Origin: Fusobacterium ulcerans
Lineage (GTDB): Bacteria; Fusobacteriota; Fusobacteriia; Fusobacteriales; Fusobacteriaceae
Assembly (NCBI RefSeq): GCF_003019675.1
Contig: NZ_CP028105.1
Location: 2,124,282 to 2,188,281, forward strand
Length of the DNA: 64,000 nucleotides
Direction: 5' to 3'
Within the stretch, counting starts at the first letter, position 1. Each line of letters opens with the position of its first letter. The notes under the pieces are model-generated. The model saw nothing but the letters and a program-made list of their open reading frames with translations. It was not told the origin of the DNA and searched no databases. Below, in pieces: positions 52,155 through 61,007 of the stretch. The translations under genes and the position numbers were made by a program.

Positions 52155-52179
52155 AGCTGCTTACGGGCAGCTGTTTTTT
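52155..52179 (+). terminator. Terminator of the HU gene
   Basis: AGCTGC pairs with GCAGCT across a 6-base loop, then GTTTTTTA. Two more A/T hairpins follow in the 282-base gap: CAAATTTT/AAAATTTG (52215-52239) and AAAACTTTG/CAAAGTTTT (52257-52280). Confidence 0.8.
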
Positions 52180-52333
52180 ATATATCTGCTTATATTTTAT
52201 TAGCAAGTGCAAATCAAATTTTTATTAAAATAAAATTTGTACAAAAAACAGGACTAAAAACTTTGAAAAAACAAAGTTTTATGCGCAAGATATAGAGAAT
52301 TTTGAATTCTAGCTTTATACTTCTTTTTTTATA

Positions 52334-52342
52334 TGATATAAT
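52334..52342 (+). promoter_or_regulatory. Extended -10 promoter of plsY-gpsA
   Basis: TGATATAAT (TGnTATAAT) at 52334-52342, 80 bases before plsY; the -35 is weak (TTTATA). Confidence 0.45.
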
Positions 52343-52421
52343 TTAAAGTGAGAAAAAATTTATTTGAAAATTAATAGAAGTCTATACGGTATAGAAGAGA
52401 TATAAACATAGGAGAGAAATC

Positions 52422-53024
52422 ATGAAAGAAATATTATTTTTAGTTTTAGGTTATGTAATGGGAGCGCTTCCAAACGGTGTATGGATAGGAAAATATTTTA
52501 AAAAAATAGATATAAGAGAGCATGGCAGTAAAAATTCAGGAGCAACAAATGCTTACAGAGTATTGGGGCCTAAATATGGACTTATGGTACTGGCAGCAGA
52601 TGCATTAAAAGGATTTCTGCCTCCATTTATAGCTAGTAGATATGGAGTGACGGGAAATATGCTGTTATTAATAGGAGTTTTAGCTATTGTTGGACATTCT
52701 CTATCTTTCTTCCTTCATTTTAAAGGTGGAAAAGGAGTAGCAACAAGTTTAGGAGTATTTCTTTTTCTAATCCCAAATGTAACTCTTGCTCTATTAATAG
52801 TTTTTATATTAGTGGTTTATTTTACAAGATATATTTCTTTAGGATCAATTATAGCGGCAGCAGCACTACCTATTCTTACTGCATTAAGTCCAGTAGGATA
52901 TGGAATAGGAAAGACCCCTCTTCTAGTAATGACTACTTTAATAGGAGTTTTCGTAATATACAGACATAGAACTAACATCAAAAGGCTTATGGAAGGAACA
53001 GAAAATAAATTTAAGCTTAAATAA
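52422..53024 (+). CDS. plsY: Glycerol-3-phosphate acyltransferase PlsY
   Basis: A 200-residue membrane acyltransferase with about five to six helices. It uses acyl-phosphate to acylate glycerol 3-phosphate, the first step of phospholipid synthesis. Conserved blocks: GALPNGVWIGKYF, the GSKNSGATNAYRVLG segment, HFKGGKGVATSLG and IYRHRTNIKRL. GGAGAG precedes the ATG. It is followed 12 bases later by gpsA, which makes its substrate. Confidence 0.95.
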   Translation: MKEILFLVLGYVMGALPNGVWIGKYFKKIDIREHGSKNSGATNAYRVLGPKYGLMVLAADALKGFLPPFIASRYGVTGNMLLLIGVLAIVGHSLSFFLHFKGGKGVATSLGVFLFLIPNVTLALLIVFILVVYFTRYISLGSIIAAAALPILTALSPVGYGIGKTPLLVMTTLIGVFVIYRHRTNIKRLMEGTENKFKLK

Positions 53025-53036
53025 GGAGTGATTGGC

Positions 53037-54038
53037 ATGAAAAAAGTAGTAATCATAGGAGCGGGAAGCTGGGGAACAGCTTTAGGATTGGTACTAGCTA
53101 GAAAAGGTTATGATATTACTTTATGGGAATTCAATAAAGAGAGAGCTGAAGAAATACAAAACAATAGAGAAAATAAGAGATATTTACCAGGAATAAAGTT
53201 TCCAGATAATTTAAATGTTACATATGAAAAAGAAGGTCTTTTAGAAGGAATAAAATATGTAGTATTCTCAGTTCCGTCACAAGTATTAAGAGGAGTAATA
53301 AGAGGATTTTCAAATGATTTGACAGAAGATATGCTTCTTGTAAATACAGCAAAAGGAATAGAAGTATCAACAGGAATGAGACTTTCAGAAGTAATGAAAG
53401 ATGAAATAAAAGGAAAATTTCATAAGAATATAGTAGTTTTATCAGGACCTACACATGCAGAAGAAGTAGCAGTAGGAATACCAACAACAATAGTTGCAGC
53501 AGGAGAAAAAGAAAAAGCAGCAGAAATACAGGAACTTTTCAACAGTAAAGTATTCAGAGTATATTTAAGTGAGGATGTAGTAGGAGTTGAATTAGGAGCT
53601 GCTGTAAAAAACTGCCTGGCTATAGGAGCTGGAATAGCTGATGGAATGGGATTTGGAGATAACACAAAAGCAGCCTTGATAACTAGAGGAATAGCTGAAA
53701 TGATAAGATATGGAAAGGCTTGTGGAGCTAAAGAAATAACTTTCTCTGGACTTAGTGGAATAGGAGACTTAATAGTAACATGTGCAAGTAAACACAGTAG
53801 AAACAGACATGTTGGTGAATGTTTAGGAAAAGGTCAGGATATACAAACTATTTTAAATGAGATGACTATGGTTGCTGAAGGTGTCCCTACAGTAAAAGCA
53901 GTGTATGAGCAAATTCAAAAACTAAATATCTCAATGCCGATATTAGAAGCTACATACAATATTATATATAAAAATGCAAATGCTGGAAATATGGTAGAAG
54001 AACTTATGGAGAGAACTTTGAAAGAGGAATTTTACTAA
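53037..54038 (+). CDS. gpsA: Glycerol-3-phosphate dehydrogenase [NAD(P)+]
   Basis: A 333-residue cytosolic enzyme that reduces dihydroxyacetone phosphate to sn-glycerol 3-phosphate for phospholipid synthesis. It has the Rossmann motif GAGSWGTALG at the N-terminus, NTAKGIE, the SGPTHAEEVA segment, the catalytic Lys in GAAVKNCLAIGAG, and FSGLSGIGDLIVTC. An in-frame GTG at 53028 lies inside the AAGGAG ribosome binding site; ATG 53037 is the real start. It forms an operon with plsY. Confidence 0.96.
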   Translation: MKKVVIIGAGSWGTALGLVLARKGYDITLWEFNKERAEEIQNNRENKRYLPGIKFPDNLNVTYEKEGLLEGIKYVVFSVPSQVLRGVIRGFSNDLTEDMLLVNTAKGIEVSTGMRLSEVMKDEIKGKFHKNIVVLSGPTHAEEVAVGIPTTIVAAGEKEKAAEIQELFNSKVFRVYLSEDVVGVELGAAVKNCLAIGAGIADGMGFGDNTKAALITRGIAEMIRYGKACGAKEITFSGLSGIGDLIVTCASKHSRNRHVGECLGKGQDIQTILNEMTMVAEGVPTVKAVYEQIQKLNISMPILEATYNIIYKNANAGNMVEELMERTLKEEFY

Positions 54039-54067
54039 AATAAAATTGACAAAAGCGGGGAATGGCA

Positions 54068-54889
54068 ATGATAGAGAAGGATCTTATTTCACTTTATTTA
54101 GCAGATATAAGAAAATATAAAATATTAGATAAAGATGAGGAATTAAACCTTTTAATTAAAGCTAAAGCTGGAGATGAAGAGGCTAAAAATCAGCTGATTT
54201 TATCAAATCTCAGATTAGTTGTTAATATTGCAAAAGGATATATAAACAAAGGATTGAGTTTTATAGATTTAATCAGTGAAGGAAATTTAGGTCTTATTTA
54301 TGCAATAGAAAAATTTGATATTACAAAAGGGTTTAGATTTTCAACATATGCAGTATGGTGGATAAAGCAATCTATAAGTAAAGCTGTTATAGTAAAAGGA
54401 AGAGAAATAAGAATTCCGTCATATAAATACGACCTGTTAAATAAAGTAAATCGTTATGTTATGTCAAGATTGAAAGATGAGGGCAATTATCCTTCAGTAG
54501 AAGAAATAGCGGCAGAGCTGAATATTGAAGCTGATAAGGTGCAGGATATAATAATGGACTTTCAAGATCCTATGTCTTTAAGTACACAGATAGGAGATGA
54601 TATATATCTGGAAGATACTTTAGCTCAACAGGAAGATTTTTCTATGGAAGAGGAAATCTTTAATGAAATGGGTAGAAAACAAGTAAGAGATATGGTCAAT
54701 CAATTGGAAGAACGTGAAAAAGAAATATTGAAATTGAGATATGGGTTAGATGGGTATGAAATACATACTTTAGAAGAGATTGGAAATACTCTTAATATAA
54801 CTAGGGAAAGAGTAAGGCAGATAGAGAAAAAAACTTTACAAAAGCTTAGATCAAAATATACTAAAGAATTAAAAGGGGACCTTTTTTAG
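54068..54889 (+). CDS. RpoD/SigA-family RNA polymerase sigma factor (group 2-like)
   Basis: A 273-residue sigma-70 factor without region 1.1. Region 1.2 is at the N-terminus (LISLYLADIRKYKILDKDEE), and region 2 has LRLVVNIAKGY and FRFSTYAVWWIKQSI. Region 3 covers about 125-180, and the region 4 helix-turn-helix is HTLEEIGNTLNITRERVRQIEKK. Its small size suggests an alternative group 2 factor rather than the primary one, but the housekeeping neighbours leave this open. Two close ATGs; 54068 is better spaced from GCGGGGA. dnaN follows 23 bases later. Confidence 0.85.
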   Translation: MIEKDLISLYLADIRKYKILDKDEELNLLIKAKAGDEEAKNQLILSNLRLVVNIAKGYINKGLSFIDLISEGNLGLIYAIEKFDITKGFRFSTYAVWWIKQSISKAVIVKGREIRIPSYKYDLLNKVNRYVMSRLKDEGNYPSVEEIAAELNIEADKVQDIIMDFQDPMSLSTQIGDDIYLEDTLAQQEDFSMEEEIFNEMGRKQVRDMVNQLEEREKEILKLRYGLDGYEIHTLEEIGNTLNITRERVRQIEKKTLQKLRSKYTKELKGDLF

Positions 54890-54912
54890 AAGCTTAAACA
54901 GGAGGAAAAAAA

Positions 54913-56043
54913 GTGATTGTAAAATTAAAAAGACAGGATTTTTTAAAAAGATTAAAAATAGTTGAAAAAGCTATAAATGAAAATAAGATAAAGCCTATAA
55001 TTTCTTGTGCTTACATAGAAACAAGAGGAGAAAATCTATTTTTTTGTGGGACTAATCTTGAAACTACTATTACTACTGAAATGAAATGTGAAGAGATAGT
55101 AGAAGAAGGAAGAATAGTGTTTCAGCATCAATTAGTAGATGAGTATTTAAGAGAGATTAAAGATGAAATTGTGACTTTAAGTGTAAGAGATAATAATCTT
55201 TTTATAGAAAGTTCTGATTCTTCTTCTGAATTTTCTCTTATGGAAGCAGAAGATTTTCCAAAAATACTTGTAGAAGCTGACTTTTTTCAAAGACAGGAAG
55301 ATTTTAAAATGAACAGTGTAGAGCTGGCTGATATATTTGAAAAGGTAAAATTTGCTGCATCTACTTCTAGTGATAATCTTTCTATAAATTGTGTAAGATT
55401 AGAAAGCGAAGTAAATAACTTAAAGTTTATAACAACTGATACTTACAGACTTGTATTTTTAGAAAAAGAATTAGAAAAAGTAAATGAAAAGCTTGAAGTA
55501 AGCATTCCTTTAAATACAATTGAAGCTTTAACAAAACTTTTAAGAAGTATAGAAGAAACAGAAATAAAATTCTATTTTTACAATAAACAGGTGTATTTTA
55601 AATTAGAAGATACTCTTATAATAAGTAGAGTTATTGATTTGGCATTCCCTAATTACAAAGGAATATTAGGAAATAATACATATAATAAAACTCTTCTTAT
55701 AAACAGTGAAAAGTTTTTAAAAGTTCTTAGAAGAATAATAATCTTTGTAAGAAATAATGCTGAGTCAAAATATGGGGCAACATTTGAACTGGAAGGAAAG
55801 GATCTTAAAGTAAATGGTGTAAATGATATTGCTAAAATAAATGAGCAATTAGAAGTAGAATATGAGGGAGATAGAATAAAGATATCTCTTAATGCTAAGT
55901 TTCTTTCTGATTTTATACAAAACTTAAATAAAGAAAGTAATATTATGCTTAATTTCATTAGTTCAAATGGTTCAGTTAAAATAAAAAAAGAAAATGATGA
56001 TAATTATCTTTACATAGTAATGCCATTGGCGTTAAAAGATTAA
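54913..56043 (+). CDS. dnaN: DNA polymerase III beta sliding clamp
   Basis: A 376-residue clamp made of three similar domains of about 120 residues. It starts MIVKLKRQDFLKRLKIVEKAI, contains SCAYIETRGENLFFCGTNLET, KFAASTSSDNLSINCVRLE and TTDTYRLVFLEKE, and ends with YLYIVMPLAL, the usual C-terminal peptide-binding edge. The start is GTG, seven bases after AGGAGGA. It is encoded behind a sigma factor and not next to dnaA, unlike the classic origin arrangement. Confidence 0.95.
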   Translation: MIVKLKRQDFLKRLKIVEKAINENKIKPIISCAYIETRGENLFFCGTNLETTITTEMKCEEIVEEGRIVFQHQLVDEYLREIKDEIVTLSVRDNNLFIESSDSSSEFSLMEAEDFPKILVEADFFQRQEDFKMNSVELADIFEKVKFAASTSSDNLSINCVRLESEVNNLKFITTDTYRLVFLEKELEKVNEKLEVSIPLNTIEALTKLLRSIEETEIKFYFYNKQVYFKLEDTLIISRVIDLAFPNYKGILGNNTYNKTLLINSEKFLKVLRRIIIFVRNNAESKYGATFELEGKDLKVNGVNDIAKINEQLEVEYEGDRIKISLNAKFLSDFIQNLNKESNIMLNFISSNGSVKIKKENDDNYLYIVMPLALKD

Positions 56044-56053
56044 TTTTAAATGA

Positions 56054-56084
56054 GAGCTAATAGAAAATATTAGCTCCATTTTTT
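56054..56084 (+). terminator. Terminator of dnaN
   Basis: GAGCTAATA pairs with TATTAGCTC across a 5-base loop, then CATTTTTTC. Confidence 0.85.
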
Positions 56085-56108
56085 CTTTAATGATTAATTT
56101 TTGATTGT

Positions 56109-56137
56109 TTGAAATATGGACTCAAATATGATATAAT
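56109..56137 (+). promoter_or_regulatory. Promoter of the DUF116-TPR-ExbBD-TonB operon
   Basis: TTGAAA (56109-56114), 17-base spacer, TATAAT (56132-56137) with a TG extension. Confidence 0.75.
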
Positions 56138-56166
56138 TTCCTTAATAATTTTGAAGAGGTAAAAAG

Positions 56167-56715
56167 ATGAGCAGTAATTTTTTCAGAAAAATGGTATATG
56201 ATTTTTATTATCTGCTATTTTTATTTGTGGATAGGAAAAAAAGAGAAGTAGAGACGAATGACGTAGCTGTGAAATTTTTAGATTACAATAATAAAAAAGT
56301 AATGGCTTCTTTAAAAGGAAAGGATATAAAAAAACTATTAATTTTGCTTCCTCACTGTGTTCAAAAATATACATGTCCATATAAAGTAACTTCCAATATA
56401 GAAAACTGTAGGAATTGTGGACAATGTGTAATAGGTGAACTTTTGAGCATGAAAAAAGAATTTCCGATAGAGATAAGAATAGCTACTGGAGGGACTCTTG
56501 CAAGAAAACACATAAAGGAATTAAAACCAGATTTAGTAGCAGCGGTTGCCTGCAAGAGAGATCTTATGTCTGGGATACATGATGCATTTCCAGTGAAAGT
56601 TTATGGGATATTCAATAAAATTATTAATGAACCCTGTGTAGATACAACGGTTTCTGGAGAAAAAATAAGGAGTTTTTTAAAAGAAATATACAAAACTCAA
56701 GGAGGAGAAATGTGA
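56167..56715 (+). CDS. DUF116 family cysteine-rich protein
   Basis: A 182-residue protein of the DUF116 family. The core carries LLPHCVQKYTCPYKV, then the CRNCGQCVIGEL cluster-like motif, RIATGGTLARKHI, and AVACKRDLMSG. The cysteine pattern suggests a bound iron-sulfur cluster or metal, but no activity is established for the family. The N-terminal 25 residues (MVYDFYYLLFLFVDRKKR) may sit at the membrane. Its stop overlaps the GTG start of the TPR gene, so the two are coupled. Confidence 0.82.
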   Translation: MSSNFFRKMVYDFYYLLFLFVDRKKREVETNDVAVKFLDYNNKKVMASLKGKDIKKLLILLPHCVQKYTCPYKVTSNIENCRNCGQCVIGELLSMKKEFPIEIRIATGGTLARKHIKELKPDLVAAVACKRDLMSGIHDAFPVKVYGIFNKIINEPCVDTTVSGEKIRSFLKEIYKTQGGEM

Positions 56716-59564
56716 AAAAGATACACTTGATACTTGCATTATTATTAAGCACAAATATCATTTTAGCTGCCTCAGAGAGAGAAGATATTGCATTCTTGGA
56801 TGAACTTTATAAGCAGAAAAAATTCTCAATGGCTATAACAGAGTCGGTGAGTTTTTTAAAAAGATATCCTGATTCTAGATATACAAGAAATATTCAAGAT
56901 AGAATAGCAAAGACATACTTTCTTCAGGAAGATTATAATAATGCCATAAAATATTTTAAAATAATTCTAATGAATAATGATGTGAAAGCAAAAGAAAAAG
57001 ACGAGATAAACTTTTATCTTATGAGAAGTTATACAGCATTGGGAGATGCTAAAAATAGTGATTTCTTTATGGAGTCTTTAGATAAAAATGGAGATTTTTA
57101 TGAGAGAGCATTGTATGATTCAGGAATGACTTATTTAGCTAAAGAAAATTATAAAAAAGCAGAGGAATTATTTCAAAGAGTTATACAGCTAAACAAAAAA
57201 TATTATAGTGAAGCTGTTTTAAGTATGGCAATGTCAGCGTACAATCAAGCAGATTATAAAAGGACTCTTCTATTTTTAAATGAGTACTCAAATGGAAAAG
57301 ATAAAAATAAAAATCAGTCTCTTTTTAATTATCTTTATGGTTCAGCTTATTACAAACTTAACTCAACTGATGATGCAATAACATATTTTCAAAAAGTTAC
57401 CAGCAAAGATAAAACAAGTTCTTATGGGAAAAAATCTGTATTAAGTTTGATAGAGATCTATAGCAATAGAGGAGATGTCAACTCTATGCAGAAATATCTT
57501 GCTATGCTTGAAAATACTAAAGAGTATGGAGAAGCAATGAGAATGATAGGAGATCTTTATGCTACAAGAGGAGAATATGAAAAAGCTGTAAGCTATTATT
57601 CAAAAACAAATACTCCAAATGATCCAAAGCTTATGTATGGATATGGATTTTCATTGTATAAGTTAAATAGATTAAAAGAAGCTCAAAAATATTTTGAAGG
57701 ATTAAGAAATACTACTTATTATAATCAGTCTATATATTATATCTTTGCAATTGATTATAAATTAAAAAATTATAAAAAGATAGTGAGAAATAGAGATGAA
57801 GTAAAAAGAGTAGTTGTAAATCAACAGGATACTGACAATATCAATTTAATGATAGCTAACTCAGCATATGAAATTGGTGAGTATGCTCTCTCAAAAGATT
57901 ACTATGGAAGACTTTATGCAAGAAATGCTAATAAAGAAAATCTTTATAGAATAATCGTTATAGATAATAAAGTTGGAGATACTGATGATATTGCAAAGAG
58001 ATTTAATGAGTACAAAACTAAATACCCAGATGACAAAGAATATAAAAGAAATATATATTTTTCTGTAGGAGAAGCATATTACAAAAAAAATAAAGTGCCA
58101 GAAGCAATAGATGTATATAAAGAATTCCTAGCAACAGATAAAGATTTCAGCATTTTAAATAATCTTATTGTTTCATTGCTTAGTGAACAAAGATATGATG
58201 AAATGCTTGTGTATCTTAATGATGAAGGAACAGAAAATACAAAAGATAATATATATCTAAAAGGAATAGCTTTTGTAGGAATGGGAAAATATGCAGAAGC
58301 AGATACAGCTTTTAATCAATTAGAGGCAGATACAACTTCTGATGCAGCTCTTCTGACAAAAGTAAAGTTTAATAAAATGAGAAATTATTTTCTATGGGGA
58401 AAATATGAAGATGCGATAAAATATGGAGAAGAGTATCTTACATTAGAAAATCCAGAAGGAAAAAATGAAATAATGGATAAATTGGCTATCAGTTATTTTA
58501 GAATAGACAATTTTGAAAAGAGCAGAGAATATTACAACAAACTTTCTGCTGTTCCAGAATATGAAGCATATTGCAGATTCCAAATAGCAGATACTTATTA
58601 TGCTGAAAAGAATTTTGAGAAAGCTAAAGAAGAATATAAGCATGTTGCAGAGCAATATGGAGATGGACAGTATGGAGAAAAAGCATACTACTGGTATTTA
58701 ACTACTTTAATTAATTTAGGAGAAACAGAAACTTTTGAAAAAGAAAAAGATGCATTTCTTGTGAAGTATCCAGGAAGTAAAATGAGAGATAATCTTCTTA
58801 TACTATCTGGAGAAGTATATGAAAGTGGAAATAATAATGACAAAGCACTTGAAAATTACAAAGAACTTCTTTCAACTTCAGAGGATAAAGTGGTTAAAGA
58901 AAATACAGCTTCTAAAATATTAGATATACACTTAAGTAAAAATAATATAGAGGAGGCTAAAAAGTATATAGAAGATATTACTAACATAGATACTAAGAAT
59001 TACTATAATTCACTTATCTATGAAAAACAGAATAATAAAGAAGCTGCAATGAAGGAATATGAAAAACTTTTGGAAAGCAGCAGATATAAAGATTATGCTT
59101 GTGTAAATATAGCCTCTAAACTATTTACTGAAAAGAACTATAAAAAGGCGAGAGAATACTATGAGCAGGTAAATAATATGGAAAATAGTATTTATAAAGA
59201 TCTTGTATTATTCCAAATAGCTTCTATTGATGAGATAGAAAAGAAAAACGAAGAAGCTTTGAGAGGCTATACAAAAGGTTATGTAATGTACAATGGAAAA
59301 TATTCTCAAGTATCAAAATTGAAGGCAGCTCAATTGACCGAAAAAATGGGTAAGGAAAAAGATGCAAAAGTATTATACAAAGAACTTTATGACCTTGATA
59401 AAAAATTAATTTATAAAGAGTTTATACTTGAAAAAATGATCTATTTTGCTTTAAAAGATGAAAATAAAACAGATGGTAAAAAATATTATTTAGAATTAAA
59501 AGCAATTAACCCTAAAAAAGCAGAAAAATATGCAGATTTTTTTAAAGAGGAGGAAAATAAATGA
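56712..59564 (+). CDS. Exported 950-residue tetratricopeptide-repeat protein
   Basis: A long periplasmic protein with a signal peptide (MKKIHLILALLLSTNIILAA) followed by TPR and TPR-like repeats along its whole length. Examples are SVSFLKRYPDSRYT, YKKAEELFQRVIQLNKKYYSEA, YEKAVSYYSKTN, FEKAKEEYKHVAEQYGDGQYGEKA and YKKAREYYEQVN. It is a GTG start overlapping the DUF116 stop. Many repeats have the spacing seen in BamD/CpoB-like envelope proteins. Encoded directly before ExbB/ExbD/TonB genes, it may be a scaffold linking the energised inner-membrane motor to the outer membrane (inference). Confidence 0.85.
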   Translation: MKKIHLILALLLSTNIILAASEREDIAFLDELYKQKKFSMAITESVSFLKRYPDSRYTRNIQDRIAKTYFLQEDYNNAIKYFKIILMNNDVKAKEKDEINFYLMRSYTALGDAKNSDFFMESLDKNGDFYERALYDSGMTYLAKENYKKAEELFQRVIQLNKKYYSEAVLSMAMSAYNQADYKRTLLFLNEYSNGKDKNKNQSLFNYLYGSAYYKLNSTDDAITYFQKVTSKDKTSSYGKKSVLSLIEIYSNRGDVNSMQKYLAMLENTKEYGEAMRMIGDLYATRGEYEKAVSYYSKTNTPNDPKLMYGYGFSLYKLNRLKEAQKYFEGLRNTTYYNQSIYYIFAIDYKLKNYKKIVRNRDEVKRVVVNQQDTDNINLMIANSAYEIGEYALSKDYYGRLYARNANKENLYRIIVIDNKVGDTDDIAKRFNEYKTKYPDDKEYKRNIYFSVGEAYYKKNKVPEAIDVYKEFLATDKDFSILNNLIVSLLSEQRYDEMLVYLNDEGTENTKDNIYLKGIAFVGMGKYAEADTAFNQLEADTTSDAALLTKVKFNKMRNYFLWGKYEDAIKYGEEYLTLENPEGKNEIMDKLAISYFRIDNFEKSREYYNKLSAVPEYEAYCRFQIADTYYAEKNFEKAKEEYKHVAEQYGDGQYGEKAYYWYLTTLINLGETETFEKEKDAFLVKYPGSKMRDNLLILSGEVYESGNNNDKALENYKELLSTSEDKVVKENTASKILDIHLSKNNIEEAKKYIEDITNIDTKNYYNSLIYEKQNNKEAAMKEYEKLLESSRYKDYACVNIASKLFTEKNYKKAREYYEQVNNMENSIYKDLVLFQIASIDEIEKKNEEALRGYTKGYVMYNGKYSQVSKLKAAQLTEKMGKEKDAKVLYKELYDLDKKLIYKEFILEKMIYFALKDENKTDGKKYYLELKAINPKKAEKYADFFKEEENK

Positions 59565-59902
59565 AAAAATTAGTAGTATCTTTATTTTTATTAAGTGCCC
59601 TTGTAGTGAGTGCAGAAGACAGTATGACTGCAATAGACAAAGAAGTAACTGGTGTAAACAAAGAACAGCTTGAAATGAAAGAGATAGAAACAAAAGAAAT
59701 GTTGCTGAAAGGACAAAAAATTGATTCTGGCTCAGTTGAGTTATCAGGAGAAAATCTTAAAAATCAACAACAAAAAATAAAAGTAGTTCAAAATGAGAAA
59801 TCAGCTTTAGAAGATGAGTTATCACAAGGAGTGGAGAAAAAATCATTCCTTAAATATGTAATAGGAGCATTAGGAGTAGTAGTTTTAATTATAGCACTTT
59901 AA
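59561..59902 (+). CDS. Small exported coiled-coil protein with C-terminal membrane anchor
   Basis: A 113-residue protein that I do not recognise. It has a signal peptide (MKKLVVSLFLLSALVVSA), a charged helical stretch likely to form a coiled coil (residues 25-90), and a C-terminal membrane helix (YVIGALGVVVLIIAL). It overlaps the TPR gene stop (ATGA) and precedes exbB by 37 bases. Its topology would suit an adaptor between the TPR protein and the ExbB/ExbD complex. Confidence 0.7.
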   Translation: MKKLVVSLFLLSALVVSAEDSMTAIDKEVTGVNKEQLEMKEIETKEMLLKGQKIDSGSVELSGENLKNQQQKIKVVQNEKSALEDELSQGVEKKSFLKYVIGALGVVVLIIAL

Positions 59903-59939
59903 TTAAATTTACATAAGAGAGTATAAAGGAGAAATAGAT

Positions 59940-60551
59940 ATGTATTGGATTAAAAATGGTGGAATTCTAATGTATTTTATTTTAGCTATGTCTATCATAG
60001 GACTGGCTGTAGTAATAGAGAGATTTATTTATTTTAAATTAAGTGAGAGAGATAGTTTCAATAAAATAAATCCAGAGCTTAGACAGCTTATAGAAAAAGG
60101 GTCTGTAAAGGAAGCAATAGTTTTACTTAATAATCAAAAAGCTTCAGCAGCTAGAGTTTTAAAAGATATATTAATACAATATTATAAAAGCAACAGTAAG
60201 GATCCTGTAATGTTGGAAGAGAAGGGGAAAGAAAGTGCAATGGCACAGGTACCTCTTTTAGAAAAACATATGTGGATGCTTTCATTGGTTGCTCATATAA
60301 CTCCTTTATTGGGATTATTAGGAACTGTTACAGGAATGATCAAAGCATTCCAGGCAGTATCTGTTCATGGAACTGGAGATGCTTCAGTTCTTGCAAAAGG
60401 AATATCAGAAGCACTGTTTACTACTGCTGGAGGACTTTTTGTAGCTATTCCTGCTACTATTTTCTATAACTATTTTAATAAAAAAATAGATGAAACAATA
60501 AATGATATGGAAAAAACTAGTACAGAGTTGATAAACTACTTCAGAAGATAG
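59940..60551 (+). CDS. exbB: ExbB/TolQ/MotA-type proton channel protein
   Basis: A 203-residue inner-membrane protein with three predicted helices: one near the N-terminus (GGILMYFILAMSIIGLAVVIERFIYF) and two in the second half, separated by a cytoplasmic loop. The family hallmark HITPLLGLLGTVTGMIKAF and the following TTAGGLFVAIPATIFYNYF are intact. With ExbD it forms the proton-driven motor energising TonB. The next gene is exbD, 8 bases downstream. Confidence 0.92.
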   Translation: MYWIKNGGILMYFILAMSIIGLAVVIERFIYFKLSERDSFNKINPELRQLIEKGSVKEAIVLLNNQKASAARVLKDILIQYYKSNSKDPVMLEEKGKESAMAQVPLLEKHMWMLSLVAHITPLLGLLGTVTGMIKAFQAVSVHGTGDASVLAKGISEALFTTAGGLFVAIPATIFYNYFNKKIDETINDMEKTSTELINYFRR

Positions 60552-60559
60552 GAGAAATT

Positions 60560-60997
60560 ATGAAAATCGAAAGAACGAAAAGACGTGGAAAGGGAGAACT
60601 AGCATTAGAGATAACTCCCCTTATTGATGTTGTGTTTCTTTTATTGATATTTTTTCTGGTTGCAACTACTTTTGAAGATATTAACAGTGGGATTAAAATA
60701 GATTTACCACAATCGACGATCAGAGAGATAAAAAATATAAAAGAAATACAAGTTGCAATAAATAAAAATAAAGAGATTATTCTTAATTTTAAAGATAAAG
60801 GAAAAAGTCAAAAGATTAAAGTTAATAAGAATAATTTAAAGGCAGAACTTGAAAATAAATTGAAGGAATCTGAAGAGAAAAATATAGTGATAAGTGCTGA
60901 TAAAAGTCTGGATTATGGATTTATAGTGGAAATAATGACTATTTCTAAAGAAGCAGGAGCAGCCTCACTGGATATTGATACAGCAAGCAGTAAATAA
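60560..60997 (+). CDS. exbD: ExbD/TolR-type biopolymer transport protein
   Basis: A 145-residue protein with a short cytoplasmic N-terminus, one membrane helix and a periplasmic domain. The helix carries the essential Asp in ITPLIDVVFLLLIFFLVATTF. The C-terminal part (ISADKSLDYGFIVEIMTISKEAG) matches the ExbD fold. It is partner of the preceding ExbB. The tonB gene starts 10 bases after its stop. Confidence 0.93.
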   Translation: MKIERTKRRGKGELALEITPLIDVVFLLLIFFLVATTFEDINSGIKIDLPQSTIREIKNIKEIQVAINKNKEIILNFKDKGKSQKIKVNKNNLKAELENKLKESEEKNIVISADKSLDYGFIVEIMTISKEAGAASLDIDTASSK

Positions 60998-61007
60998 GGA
61001 GAGGATT

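Noticed and set aside
60272-60469. Plus-strand 65-codon ORF inside exbB in another frame
   Set aside because: Out-of-frame shadow of the conserved ExbB core with Cys/Ser-rich composition and no ribosome binding site.
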